64,000 nt of DNA from Symsagittifera roscoffensis. Its lineage: Eukaryota; Xenacoelomorpha; Acoela; Convolutidae. A program made the position numbers and the translations under genes. The DNA is taken from contig NC_087066.1 of NCBI RefSeq assembly GCF_963678635.1, positions 32,741,301-32,805,300 on the forward strand, given 5' to 3'. The first letter of the stretch is position 1. Each line of letters opens with the position of its first letter. Of this stretch, positions 56,660 to 64,000 are shown in pieces. The notes beneath the pieces were generated by a model. It searched no databases. It saw only the letters and a list, made by a program, of their open reading frames with translations, and was not told where the DNA came from.

Positions 56660-57330
56660 TAAGAAAATAATAAAACAATCAGACATGAAATACTTCATGC
56701 TTCCACAAATCTTTACACACGACGAAGCTGAACCAGATAGTTTTGAAAATTATGAAAAAATCTCTGCAGCAACACTGCAATAAAACAAGCCTTGATAGAT
56801 GAAATAACCTGGACAGAAAAAACTTCTGGATAGATGATAGGTCTTCCTTTTAACGGGAAATGAACTGAAATTTAAAAAAAATTCAAACCGCGAAAATGTA
56901 AATTTGAGCCAAAACAAACTTCTTGACTTCTGAAAAAATCACCACGCCACATATATATTTTTTCTAGCAGAACATGTTAATTTCATACAACTTCTTGTTC
57001 AATAAAAACATGTCTACGAAGATTGTCATTTACAAATAATCAACTATATAAAAAAAACTCCATGCGGCACCAATTATTTAATTCTTAATTGAGAAGCTTA
57101 CTAAGAAAAAATATTTAAAGAAGTAATTTTTGAAACATCATACTTATCTGTCATTTGCTACTGATTCGTGTTTCTGAAGCAGGTATGTCTTTTTTTTCTT
57201 CAAATTTCTGGTGAGATGTGACCAGTCTGATTCGTTAGAAAGTGAATTAGCGTGTAACACACCTCCGGTGCCTCGAACTTTTAACAACTCATAAAAAAAT
57301 CTCTTATATTAAAATTAAAATCAGCATCCT
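56660..57330. other. Gap upstream of the KHDC4-like exon
   Basis: No second KHDC4 exon recognised on minus. AT-rich; may be intron of that gene. Confidence 0.35.
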
Positions 57331-57339
57331 TTTAGTGTA

Positions 57340-58130
57340 CCCTGAGAGCACACAATAACAGGGTTTGTAGCTTCAGATTTTGTAAAGTTGTTTATTCAAG
57401 TTTTTTTTAATTCAAATTTTGAAAAACCAAAAAAATTTCCGAAGTTTTGTATAAAAAATTTCTTTGAAAAAACTTCAAACAAACTAAGAAACGTCACATT
57501 TCGAGAACTCAAAACAAAGAGCAGTCGCATTTTACGTAAGATTTGCAAATCATGAGAGTACTTTCACAAAGCCCGACTACAGGGCTAGGAATTTCAAATT
57601 GAGAAACTTTTCATATTTAAGTTTTCTAAAAACAAAACTTCAAAAACCATACAAAACTTTAAAAACTTGAGTGGTCACATTTTGATGCAAAACTTGCAAC
57701 CCCTGAGAGTACTTTGGCAGCCCCAACTAAAAGGGCTAGGAATTTTGAATTTTGACAAAAAAAATGCAAGTTTTCTGAATTTTTTTTGAAAAAATAACGC
57801 AAAAAACTTCATATCACGAAAACTACAAAGATTTGAGCAGTCTTACTCGGAGGCAAGTTTTGCAACCCCTGCGAGCACTGTGGTAGCCAGTAACGACACG
57901 GTTAGGAATTTCAAATTTTCAAGAAAAACAATTAAATTTAAATTTTCTGAAAACTTTTTGCAAAAATAACAAAAACCGTCATATCTCGAAAACAACAAGG
58001 AGTTGAGCAGTCAAATATTGAGGCAAAAATTGAAGCTCCTGGGAGTACCCTGACTGCCCCAACTACAGGGATGAAATTTTCAAAATTTTTGGGACATTTT
58101 TCGAAAATTGCCGTGTCTCGTAACCCAAAA
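57340..58130 (+). repeat. Tandem repeat, ~165-bp unit, about five copies
   Basis: Successive units carry the same ordered blocks: (C/T)GTCATATCTCGAAAAC, ACAAAGATTTGAGCAGTC, CTTGCAACCCCTGAGAGTAC, AGCCCCAACTACAGGGCTAG, GAATTTCAAATTTT. Unit landmarks fall near 57490, 57650, 57810, 57977 and 58111. Units are clearly diverged, so the array is old. The last unit continues into the left arm of the hairpin at 58101-58410. Confidence 0.8.
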
Positions 58131-58410
58131 GTATTTGGTTCTTCAAAAATGGAGGCCAAAATTGCAACATCCAGGAAAACTCTGACAGCATCCCACTATT
58201 GGGTTGCTTATTTCAGACTTGGTGAAACAAACGCAGAACTCAAGTTTTTTTTTCGATTTTCTTGTTTGAGTTCTGCGTTTATTTCACCAAGTCTGAAATA
58301 AGCAACCCAACAGTGGGATGCTGTCAGAGTTTTCCTGGATGTTGCAATTTTGGCCTCCATTTATGAATAACCAAATCCTTTTAGGTTACGAGACACGGCA
58401 ATTTCCGAAA
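58101..58410. repeat. Large inverted repeat, ~145-bp arms
   Basis: The left arm runs TCGAAAATTGCCGTGTCTCG (58101) ... ACGCAGAACTCAA (58243). The right arm is its near-perfect reverse complement, from TTGAGTTCTGCGT (58266) to CGAGACACGGCAATTTCCGA (58410). The spacer is about 22 bp of T-rich sequence. Internal matches include GACAGCATCCCACT(A/G)TTGGG and GGAGGCCAAAATTGCAACATCC. No ORF of its own. Confidence 0.9.
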
Positions 58411-58506
58411 TTTTTTCAAAAATTTCTGGAACTTCAATTTTCAAAAATGTCCCGAAAATTCGGAATCTTAACCATTGCAAAAAACTTAAACGATATATCT
58501 TAAACG

Positions 58507-61000
58507 TTAAAAAAATTCTTTTGTTGAACTTGCAAAAACAATACGTGGAAAAAAGCTTAACCTTCTTGCCGATGATTGCTGGCCTTTTTTGTTGTTAGAT
58601 CGACTCTGGGGTATTACATGTAGCGTTCTTTCGTTTATGCAGCTTAAGTGTTCCGTGGACAAAAACATTTCCTGGTCTTTGTTTTTTTTCTTAAACAATC
58701 GAAAGATTTCAGAAGACTCGTTTTCGTACATAATAGCTCAGCTGGAAATTTTTTTAATTTATACTAGTAAATTACGCCGCGCACTATCAAGTGTTCTGCG
58801 TAAAAATCAGACTGACTCCCCAGTTTATTTGCTTACTTATTCTGTTCAATTCTGGAATTTGTAAATTTTGTATGAAAACTGCACTATATCTGATAATGCA
58901 GCTGTGAATAAAAAATCCGATCAACCAAAGGAAGTACGTTGTTGATAAGATAAACTGAACGGATTCCTTATGCTTTTTTGCAAGGAAATTTTTTGAAAAG
59001 CTTGTTTCCAAGAAAAATCCTAGATATCTGCACGAATTTGAAATTATAATTTCGTGAGAATTATGAAAAACTGAGTACGTATAATTTTTTCCTGTGTATA
59101 AAAAAGTTCTGTTTTACCTGAATTCAAAGTCAGACGATTCTTTTTCGAGCAAACATCGATTTTATCTAGCATTTTGTTGTGTTTTCTTGCGATTATTTTG
59201 GAAATGTTTGTTCCACTATTAGACTGGTATCATCTGCAAATTGAATAGCTTGATTTTGACTATTTTAAACCGAATGGAAATCATTAACAAAAAGGATGAA
59301 AACTATTGATCCGAGAACTGTCTCAATTGGCACTCCATGACACAAAATTCCCATACAAAAGTTCTATTTGTCAATTTTACTTCCTGGTGGCGATTTATCA
59401 GAAAGTTTTCGAAAAGGGTTATAGTCGTTTTTGAGATACCTATTTGTTCAAAAACTTTGCAGAAATTATCATACGATATTGGGTTGAACAACTTAGCGAG
59501 ATCTTTAGAAAACAGTTGAGTTATCTCTACTGCCACCATTAAATTCTAGTATTTCCTTTAAAAAAATTAAAGCGTCGAGGGAAGATTTCTTTTTTTTTCA
59601 TTCGATTTCAAATCTTGTTTTGTCTATATAATCAAGTAATTGTGTTAATAAAATTCCTTCATAGAGCTAGGAAAATTTAGTGGTCACAAAAATCGGCCGA
59701 CAATTTTCCGCTACTCATTTCGTTTTTTTTATAAATCGGAGTAACGTCCGCTTTTTAGCTCATCTGGAAATTTATTCGAATTGATGCAGGGTTAAAGAAA
59801 TTCCCTGGTAAGAAATAAACTAGAATTCAGGCCAATTACCAGAAATGAAGTATTTCAGTCAGTGGATATTTTTATAAGTAATAAAGATACTGGTTCTATG
59901 AATATACCATTATAGAGCATCAAGTGTTCAAAACTTAGGTAAACACCTACAGTTCGTTTATTACGATAAGTAGGTGTTTACCTAAGTTTTGAACACTTGA
60001 TGCTCCATAATGGTAGATTCATAGAACCAGTATCTTTATTACTTATAAAAATATCAACTGACTGAAATACTTCATTTCTGGTAATTGGCCTGAATTCGAG
60101 TTTATTTCTTTACAGGGAATTTCTTTAACCCTGACTCGTAAACAAATTCTGCTTTGTATTTTCCAAGTTCTGAGAACACTCGTTTTTACGTATTTGCCAT
60201 ATGATTTTGATTAGCTAGTTATTCGCCTGAAGGAGAATTTAAAGAACTTATTTTTGTGTGTGTATTTCTTTTCCTATTTTTGATTTATAAAAGCTTGTTT
60301 TTTGATATTTAGGATTTTTTATATAACTATGCAGTAATTCTTCTCAGCGTTTTCCAAAAAACGATCCACAAATTATCTTTGTTTGTTAATAAGTACTTTC
60401 TCGTAACTGTTCGATCACTTTTCAATTAAGGAATAATCGATGTTTTTCATTGATCATCTGCTTTATATAGTTTGTTAACCAGGGTTTCTTTGCTTCAATG
60501 TTATTCAATCTAATTTTTGCGAAATATAGGAGAAAAATTTTCCAAATTACCATTGATTATATCTATAAAAACGGAAAACAAGCTTGGTAAATCTGTTTGT
60601 TGGTACATAAAAATCAAAAATCTTTGTTAAGTCCCACCTCGAGTTTTTTTCTAATCTCTAAAAACCAAAATATATATTGTTTGTCATTACTGATACTCAG
60701 GTTGAATTTTAAAGTCAGCAAAAAATTGTCACTAATCATGGGATATTCACAACAATTCAAAATAACAGATCTGGTTTTTCGACATAAAACAATGATAAAG
60801 GAGCGAATATGATATATCCAATCTCGTGGGAGTATCAAAATTGATACGTTTGATTCCATGATTTGCCCCGAAACTGTTCAACTTGGTTAAGGCTTTGGTT
60901 TCATAAAACATCCACGTTATAATAACCAAAAATCAAAACTTCATCTGATGCTTCAGATGCCGCCGATATTTCTGATTTTGACATTAGGTTAGTTCATCTA
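58507..61000 (-). pseudogene. LINE ORF2 (endonuclease + RT), minus strand
   Basis: Reads from high to low coordinates. EN: LIFGYYNVDV near 60914-60945 (the GDFN block changed to GYYN), then CEYPMISDNFLLTLKFNLS near 60690-60740 (SDH block as SDN). Linker: KPWLTNYIKQMINEKHRLF near 60435-60490. RT: AENCRPIFVTTKFS near 59680-59720; DLAKLFNPISYDNFCKVFEQ in ORF 59303-59539 (motif A region); then NRHQEVKLTNR. Motif C itself is degraded. C-terminus: IPELNRISKQINWGVSLIFT in ORF 58787-59011, and a last block in ORF 58507-58731. Many stops. The hairpin at 59787-60133 sits in the linker. Confidence 0.75.
59787..60133. repeat. Near-perfect inverted repeat, ~164-bp arms, 19-nt loop
   Basis: Left arm: CAGGGTTAAAGAAATTCCCTG (59787) to AGGTAAACACCTAC (59950). 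Loop 59951-59969. Right arm: GTAGGTGTTTACCTAAGTTT (59970) to AGGGAATTTCTTTAACCCTG (60133). Only a few mismatches. On minus, the right arm reads as LINE ORF2 linker (PITRNEVFQSVDIFISNKDT), so the hairpin is an inverted duplication of LINE coding sequence within the LINE, not a foreign insertion. Confidence 0.95.
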
Positions 61001-61585
61001 GAAAAAAGCAGTTATTGGGACATAGTTGAAATATTTCTAGCCATGTTGATTTAAAAAATTTTTTCCTTGTGATTAGGTCATCCATTTTTTTCACGATCTA
61101 GTTTTTAGGGGCTCATGAACTTTGCATGTGTGTGTGGTAAGAACTTAACTTGGGACAGGGAAACAGTTTCTGTTACTTGATTTTCATCTTGCCAAGTTTC
61201 AATGACAATGAAAAAACGATTCTCCGGTAAAATTTCCAAAAAACGTTTTTTATTTCATTTTGTTTAAAAAATCTGTTTTTTTTCCAAGTTCAACTGATCC
61301 AATAATATTTCAAATGTTTGAATGGCTCTAAAATTCGGAGATCATGGGTATACTTGATCTGATAACATGAAGCGTTTAGGTTGATAAAAACTTCCTAGAA
61401 TAGAAGTAGTAGGTGCCTATAAGAGTCTATATAATATTAACAAAACAATTGTTTCTGGAATTGAGAGGCGTAAGTTTTAAGTTAACTATTATGAGGCCTA
61501 AAATTATTATAGAAAAAAAATAAAATTTGGTTCATTTTTCTAATCGCACTCGTTTTTTTCTGTTCTTTTTTTCTCAACTCAAGCG

Positions 61586-61726
61586 TTAGTGCATGAAATT
61601 CTGAGTGTAAGGTTGATAAGTATTATGCATAGGCATTCGCCGAAGATTGGAAGAACTATAACTCCCATTTTGTTTTGGCATATAACGCCCATTTTCTTTT
61701 GGTATTTGAAGATATACGAGTTTGAA
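61586..61726 (-). CDS. Possible terminal exon, Asn/Tyr/Gln-rich
   Basis: Open for 46 codons after TGTAG (AG at 61727-61728) and stops at 61586-61588. Contains two in-frame copies of an 8-codon repeat, IPKENGRY and MPKQNGSY, then SSSNLRRMPMHNTYQPYTQN. Polar low-complexity C-termini of this kind occur in secreted or RNA-binding proteins. Phase 0 at the acceptor does not match the phase 1 donor at 61919-61920; joined to that donor the other frame would run VQTRISSNTKRKWALYAKTK before a stop. So its link to 61921-62085 is uncertain. Confidence 0.3.
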   Translation of the reverse strand, partial: FKLVYLQIPKENGRYMPKQNGSYSSSNLRRMPMHNTYQPYTQNFMH

Positions 61727-61920
61727 CTACATTCACCGATTCTTAAACAGAATTATTTCTTTTCTCGAATATCATTTAACTTTTAGAATTGTCATTCGGT
61801 TAAATGCACATTTGAATCAATTTTGGATTCAAATAAAAAATTACACGCTAATTAAACATTTCTTTCTGCTACAAGAAAATCAATACTTCGGTTTGATTTT
61901 CGAGGGACAATGGTTCTCAC

Positions 61921-62085
61921 CTTCAACTGAATTGATATTCTGTGCAGTGATGTCCAAATAGAGTGCCCTGAATGGCAAACTTCTTCCGGTGGAGGTGAAA
62001 TTGGCTTTCTGTTCACTCGAGAAGTACTTTCCTTTCACAGTTATATGCGCCCCTGTCAAAGAGCCAAGTTGGCAGTGGAATTGAC
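61921..62085 (-). CDS. Host exon, 165 bp, phase 1-1, beta-rich domain fragment
   Basis: Bounded by a strong acceptor (TTATTATTGCAG|GTC, AG at 62086-62087) and donor (GTTGAAG|GTGAGAAC, GT at 61919-61920). The frame is open throughout: QFHCQLGSLTGAHITVKGKY, FSSEQKANFTSTGRSLPFRA, LYLDITAQNINSVE. Both boundaries are phase 1, the pattern typical of shuffled extracellular modules. Alternating polar and hydrophobic residues suggest beta strands. The pattern QL-GSL-GA-ITVKGK-F resembles the first half of a galectin carbohydrate-recognition domain, but no HxNPR signature is present, so this is only a suggestion. Codon use and G+C contrast with the surroundings. Confidence 0.6.
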
Positions 62086-62129
62086 CTGCAATAATAAAGT
62101 CTGTTTATTTAACGCAGATGCTTCATTAA

Positions 62130-62420
62130 CAGTTTAGATGTAGCATCCCGGAGTAGTTTTTGTTTTAGTACAGAGTGAAATCGTTTTTCGCCCGGATAGG
62201 TTCATGCAACCCTGATTAGGAGGGCTGGCGTGGCTGTGATTGCATGTTTAAACGCCAGCCGGAAGGTTTAGGATAAACTTATAGCTCTTTTACCTTTTGC
62301 AGATAAATTATCTGGTTGTATTTGGAGCTACATAATAATTAACACGGTGGGCAAGGCTACCGGGTCAGGTCGGTGTAAGCAGACTAAAGGGGGTTGATCC
62401 CTAGCGTCAACCGTCTTCCT
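62130..62420 (+). other. Structured GC-richer island
   Basis: Contains a perfect 9-bp stem, GGCTGGCGT (62223-62231) with ACGCCAGCC (62252-62260), and a second short hairpin GGTTGA..TCAACC near 62389-62409. There are no long ORFs and no tRNA cloverleaf. CCCGGATAGGTTCATGCAACC and GGCTACCGGGTCAGGTCGGTG look like SINE or structural RNA sequence rather than coding DNA. Unidentified. Confidence 0.35.
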
Positions 62421-62479
62421 ATTTAACTTTTGTTTATTTTCTAATCGTTTCCAATTTATTCTCTATTCTTTAACATAAT

Positions 62480-62800
62480 ATTCTGATTTCGCTGTTTCGA
62501 CTTTCGAAGAAAGTGACGGAATACTTGTGCACGAAGTGGTGTTTTTTCTCCAGACAGATTTCGACTTTTTAACTAGCAATTTTTGACGCAGTTTTTCTTT
62601 AAAATCATTCAATAAAGTTATTGTTGTCCTTAGCTCCTGTGATATTTCACCTGTGATCAATTTTCGTAAAGTTATGGGGGTTTACTTATTGCCAATTTGG
62701 CCGAACTTGGACAAACGAAGAAAACGAGTATGCTTTTCGAAATATTTAATACTTTGCTATATTTTTGGACTTTACATAGCATATGGGGGGATGGTATTAA
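62480..62800 (+). repeat. Dispersed repeat family A, copy 10
   Basis: TTTCGACTTTCGAAGAAAGT, ACTTGTGCACGAAGTGGTG, CCAGACAGATTTCGACTTTTTAACTAGC, TTATTGTTGTCCTTAGCTC, TCACCTGTGATCAATTTTC, GTTATGGGGGTTTAC, ATAGCATATGGGGGGATGG. The ACGCGCGAT core is lost by deletion. Lies about 29 kb from copy 9. The two overlapping plus ORFs at 62653-62931 and 62697-62918 begin in this repeat. Confidence 0.8.
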
Positions 62801-63279
62801 AAACACGAAAAAACGCACAAAAAAAACAACTCCTCTTGGTAGTTGTCAATTCGTGTGGTGTAAAGGGAGTGGTGATTGCTGTTCATGCATTTACATCTGG
62901 GTTGATGGAAACTTTTGAAGCGTCACGTTAATTAAAATTGATTTTATACAGCTTTAAATATCACGTGGTTTGGTTAACAAAATCTTAATTAAGTCTTTTT
63001 CGGCCTATTGAAACGCCCTGTATTCTGCAAGTGTTTACTACATTTCTCATATAGAATAACAGAAAAAATCTTAAAAATCTACAATTTTGTATTGGGAAAC
63101 CTAATCAGGGCTATTTAACGGCTTTCCTCAAAAGAAACACATGGTTCCTGATAAAAACAAATGAGATTAATCATCAATTCAAAGAAAAATTCGGGATTTG
63201 GCAAATAAGCCGACAAGCGAAGGTCCGACATTCAATTTTTCAAAGAAATTTTTTTTCTAATTCACAAACTGAAAACAAA

Positions 63280-63370
63280 ACAAGGCCCGGTCGCGATTCG
63301 TATCCCAGAGCTGAGGGTGCAAAGTCAATCCCGTTAACTCAAGGCCAAGTGGGAAGGAACCTGTAAAGGT
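63280..63370. other. GC-richer patch: SINE-like or exon-like
   Basis: Two readings compete. Plus: GCGATTCGTATCCC matches the tRNA B-box consensus at 9 of 11 positions, suggesting a truncated tRNA-derived SINE. Minus: after an acceptor-like CCTTTACAG the frame FPLGLELTGLTLHPQLWDTN is open in phase 1, the phase of the exon at 61921-62085, but no good donor follows. Confidence 0.25.
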
Positions 63371-63476
63371 TCTATAATAGAGCAAGTTCAATTTAACGAT
63401 TTGCATGAAAGTTGTTTATATGAAAACACTCATTGGACATTATCACACTGTAATGAGGCGGAGCTGCGCATCACCT

Positions 63477-63660
63477 GCGATAAAAAAGAACCGTAATAGA
63501 ACGCAGGGAAGTTTTAATTCCGCTGGGAAACTGAAATCCACTTTCGAAATTAGAAGCCGTTCGCGTTTTTCGTGACCTTTACAATTTTGCTGTTCGATAA
63601 AGGAGTTTGCCTTATTTTTAACAAAAGAAATAAACTGAAATTAAGTTGAAAGGAAATCTC
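63477..63660 (-). other. Open frame after a TTTCAG site, uncertain exon
   Basis: After AACTTAATTTCAG the minus strand is open for about 60 codons and ends with a stop after IAGDAQLRLITV. It includes ERLLISKVDFSFPAELKLPC. The last block resembles the final strand of galectin-type domains (I-x-GD-x-x-L), but the frame has no Met and this length can occur by chance. Confidence 0.2.
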
Positions 63661-63664
63661 AAAC

Positions 63665-64000
63665 TTGACGTGAAAAAACTTTTTTTTCGAAAGAATACGA
63701 CTGATCTTTAAAATAACACGACCTATTAAGTGTCTTAACTACGTTCATTGACACTTAATAACTAAAAAATTGTTTTGATCATGTTTTGCCCTTCACATCA
63801 CAAAAAAAATTGACTAAGCCAATACCATTTTAGTTTTAAAAAATGAAGAAAAAAAATTATTCGAAATCCAAGCAATTAAATTGACAATAATAACAGGACA
63901 AAAATCAATTATAATCAGAACTGTGTAAATCGGACAGTAAAGACAGACAAAGCATAGCCAACAGACAGTTGTAAAAATTCAAGGAACACAAATAAGCAGA
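63665..64000. other. AT-rich end of window
   Basis: Poly-A/T tracts. A short inverted repeat, TTAAGTGTC at 63726-63734 and GACACTTAA at 63751-63759, is the only structure noted. Confidence 0.4.

Noticed and set aside
62653-62931. 92-codon and 73-codon overlapping plus ORFs
   Set aside because: They start inside the family A repeat and have no recognisable domain.
1-64000. CRISPR arrays, bacterial operons, rRNA genes
   Set aside because: No regularly spaced short repeats, no ribosome-binding sites and no rRNA signatures. The sequence is eukaryotic.

Overview
This window is AT-rich animal (metazoan) nuclear DNA, most probably from an invertebrate. It has several families of decayed retrotransposon, short candidate exons bounded by GT..AG sites, no operons or Shine-Dalgarno signals, and one exon recognisable as a homologue of the animal KH-domain protein KHDC4. 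I cannot assign a phylum. Almost all coding sequence is transposon-derived and broken by stops and frameshifts.

Layout. (1) 1-13.7 kb, plus strand: a decayed Ty3/gypsy-type element with remnants of a protease-like region, reverse transcriptase, RNase H, integrase, an envelope-like gene and a further proline-rich third ORF. A 4.9-kb part of it (integrase to the start of the third ORF) is tandemly duplicated (3122-8030 and 8031-12508). The second copy has lost about 0.42 kb of the envelope-like gene. (2) 14.0-17.1 kb: two tandem copies of a 1.55-kb unit, followed by an unrecognised ORF remnant. (3) 17.8-19.7 kb, plus strand: candidate host exons for a small type II membrane protein, with two possible first exons that share one splice phase. 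(4) 20-33 kb: a dispersed repeat (family A, at least ten copies in the window), a (GGCAG)-like low-complexity block, a second gypsy-like element on the minus strand (22.4-26.1 kb) with a basic ORF downstream of integrase, a LINE endonuclease fragment, and foldback and G-rich sequences. (5) 34.4-43.8 kb: two copies of one LINE family in opposite orientation, forming a large imperfect inverted repeat. (6) 44.1-48.3 kb, minus strand: a third gypsy-like element with gag and integrase but no reverse transcriptase in between. Its 244-codon integrase ORF keeps a DD35E triad, and it also has a charged ORF downstream of integrase. (7) 48.4-56 kb: non-coding repeats. (8) 56.0-56.65 kb, minus strand: a KHDC4-like KH-domain exon. 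(9) 57.3-58.4 kb: a tandem repeat of about 165 bp that runs into a 310-bp hairpin. (10) 58.5-61.1 kb, minus strand: a second LINE (endonuclease plus reverse transcriptase) carrying a 347-bp near-perfect hairpin. (11) 61.6-62.1 kb, minus strand: a well-bounded exon of an unidentified host gene with a possible terminal exon. (12) 62.1-64 kb: a structured GC-richer island, another family A copy and ambiguous ORFs.

The genes do not form one pathway. The window reads as gene-poor, transposon-dominated DNA with at least two, probably three, host loci represented by single exons (19.4, 56.3 and 62.0 kb). The most distinctive features are the envelope-bearing gypsy element with a third ORF, two unrelated gypsy elements that each carry an accessory ORF after integrase, and the large inverted repeats made from LINE sequence.
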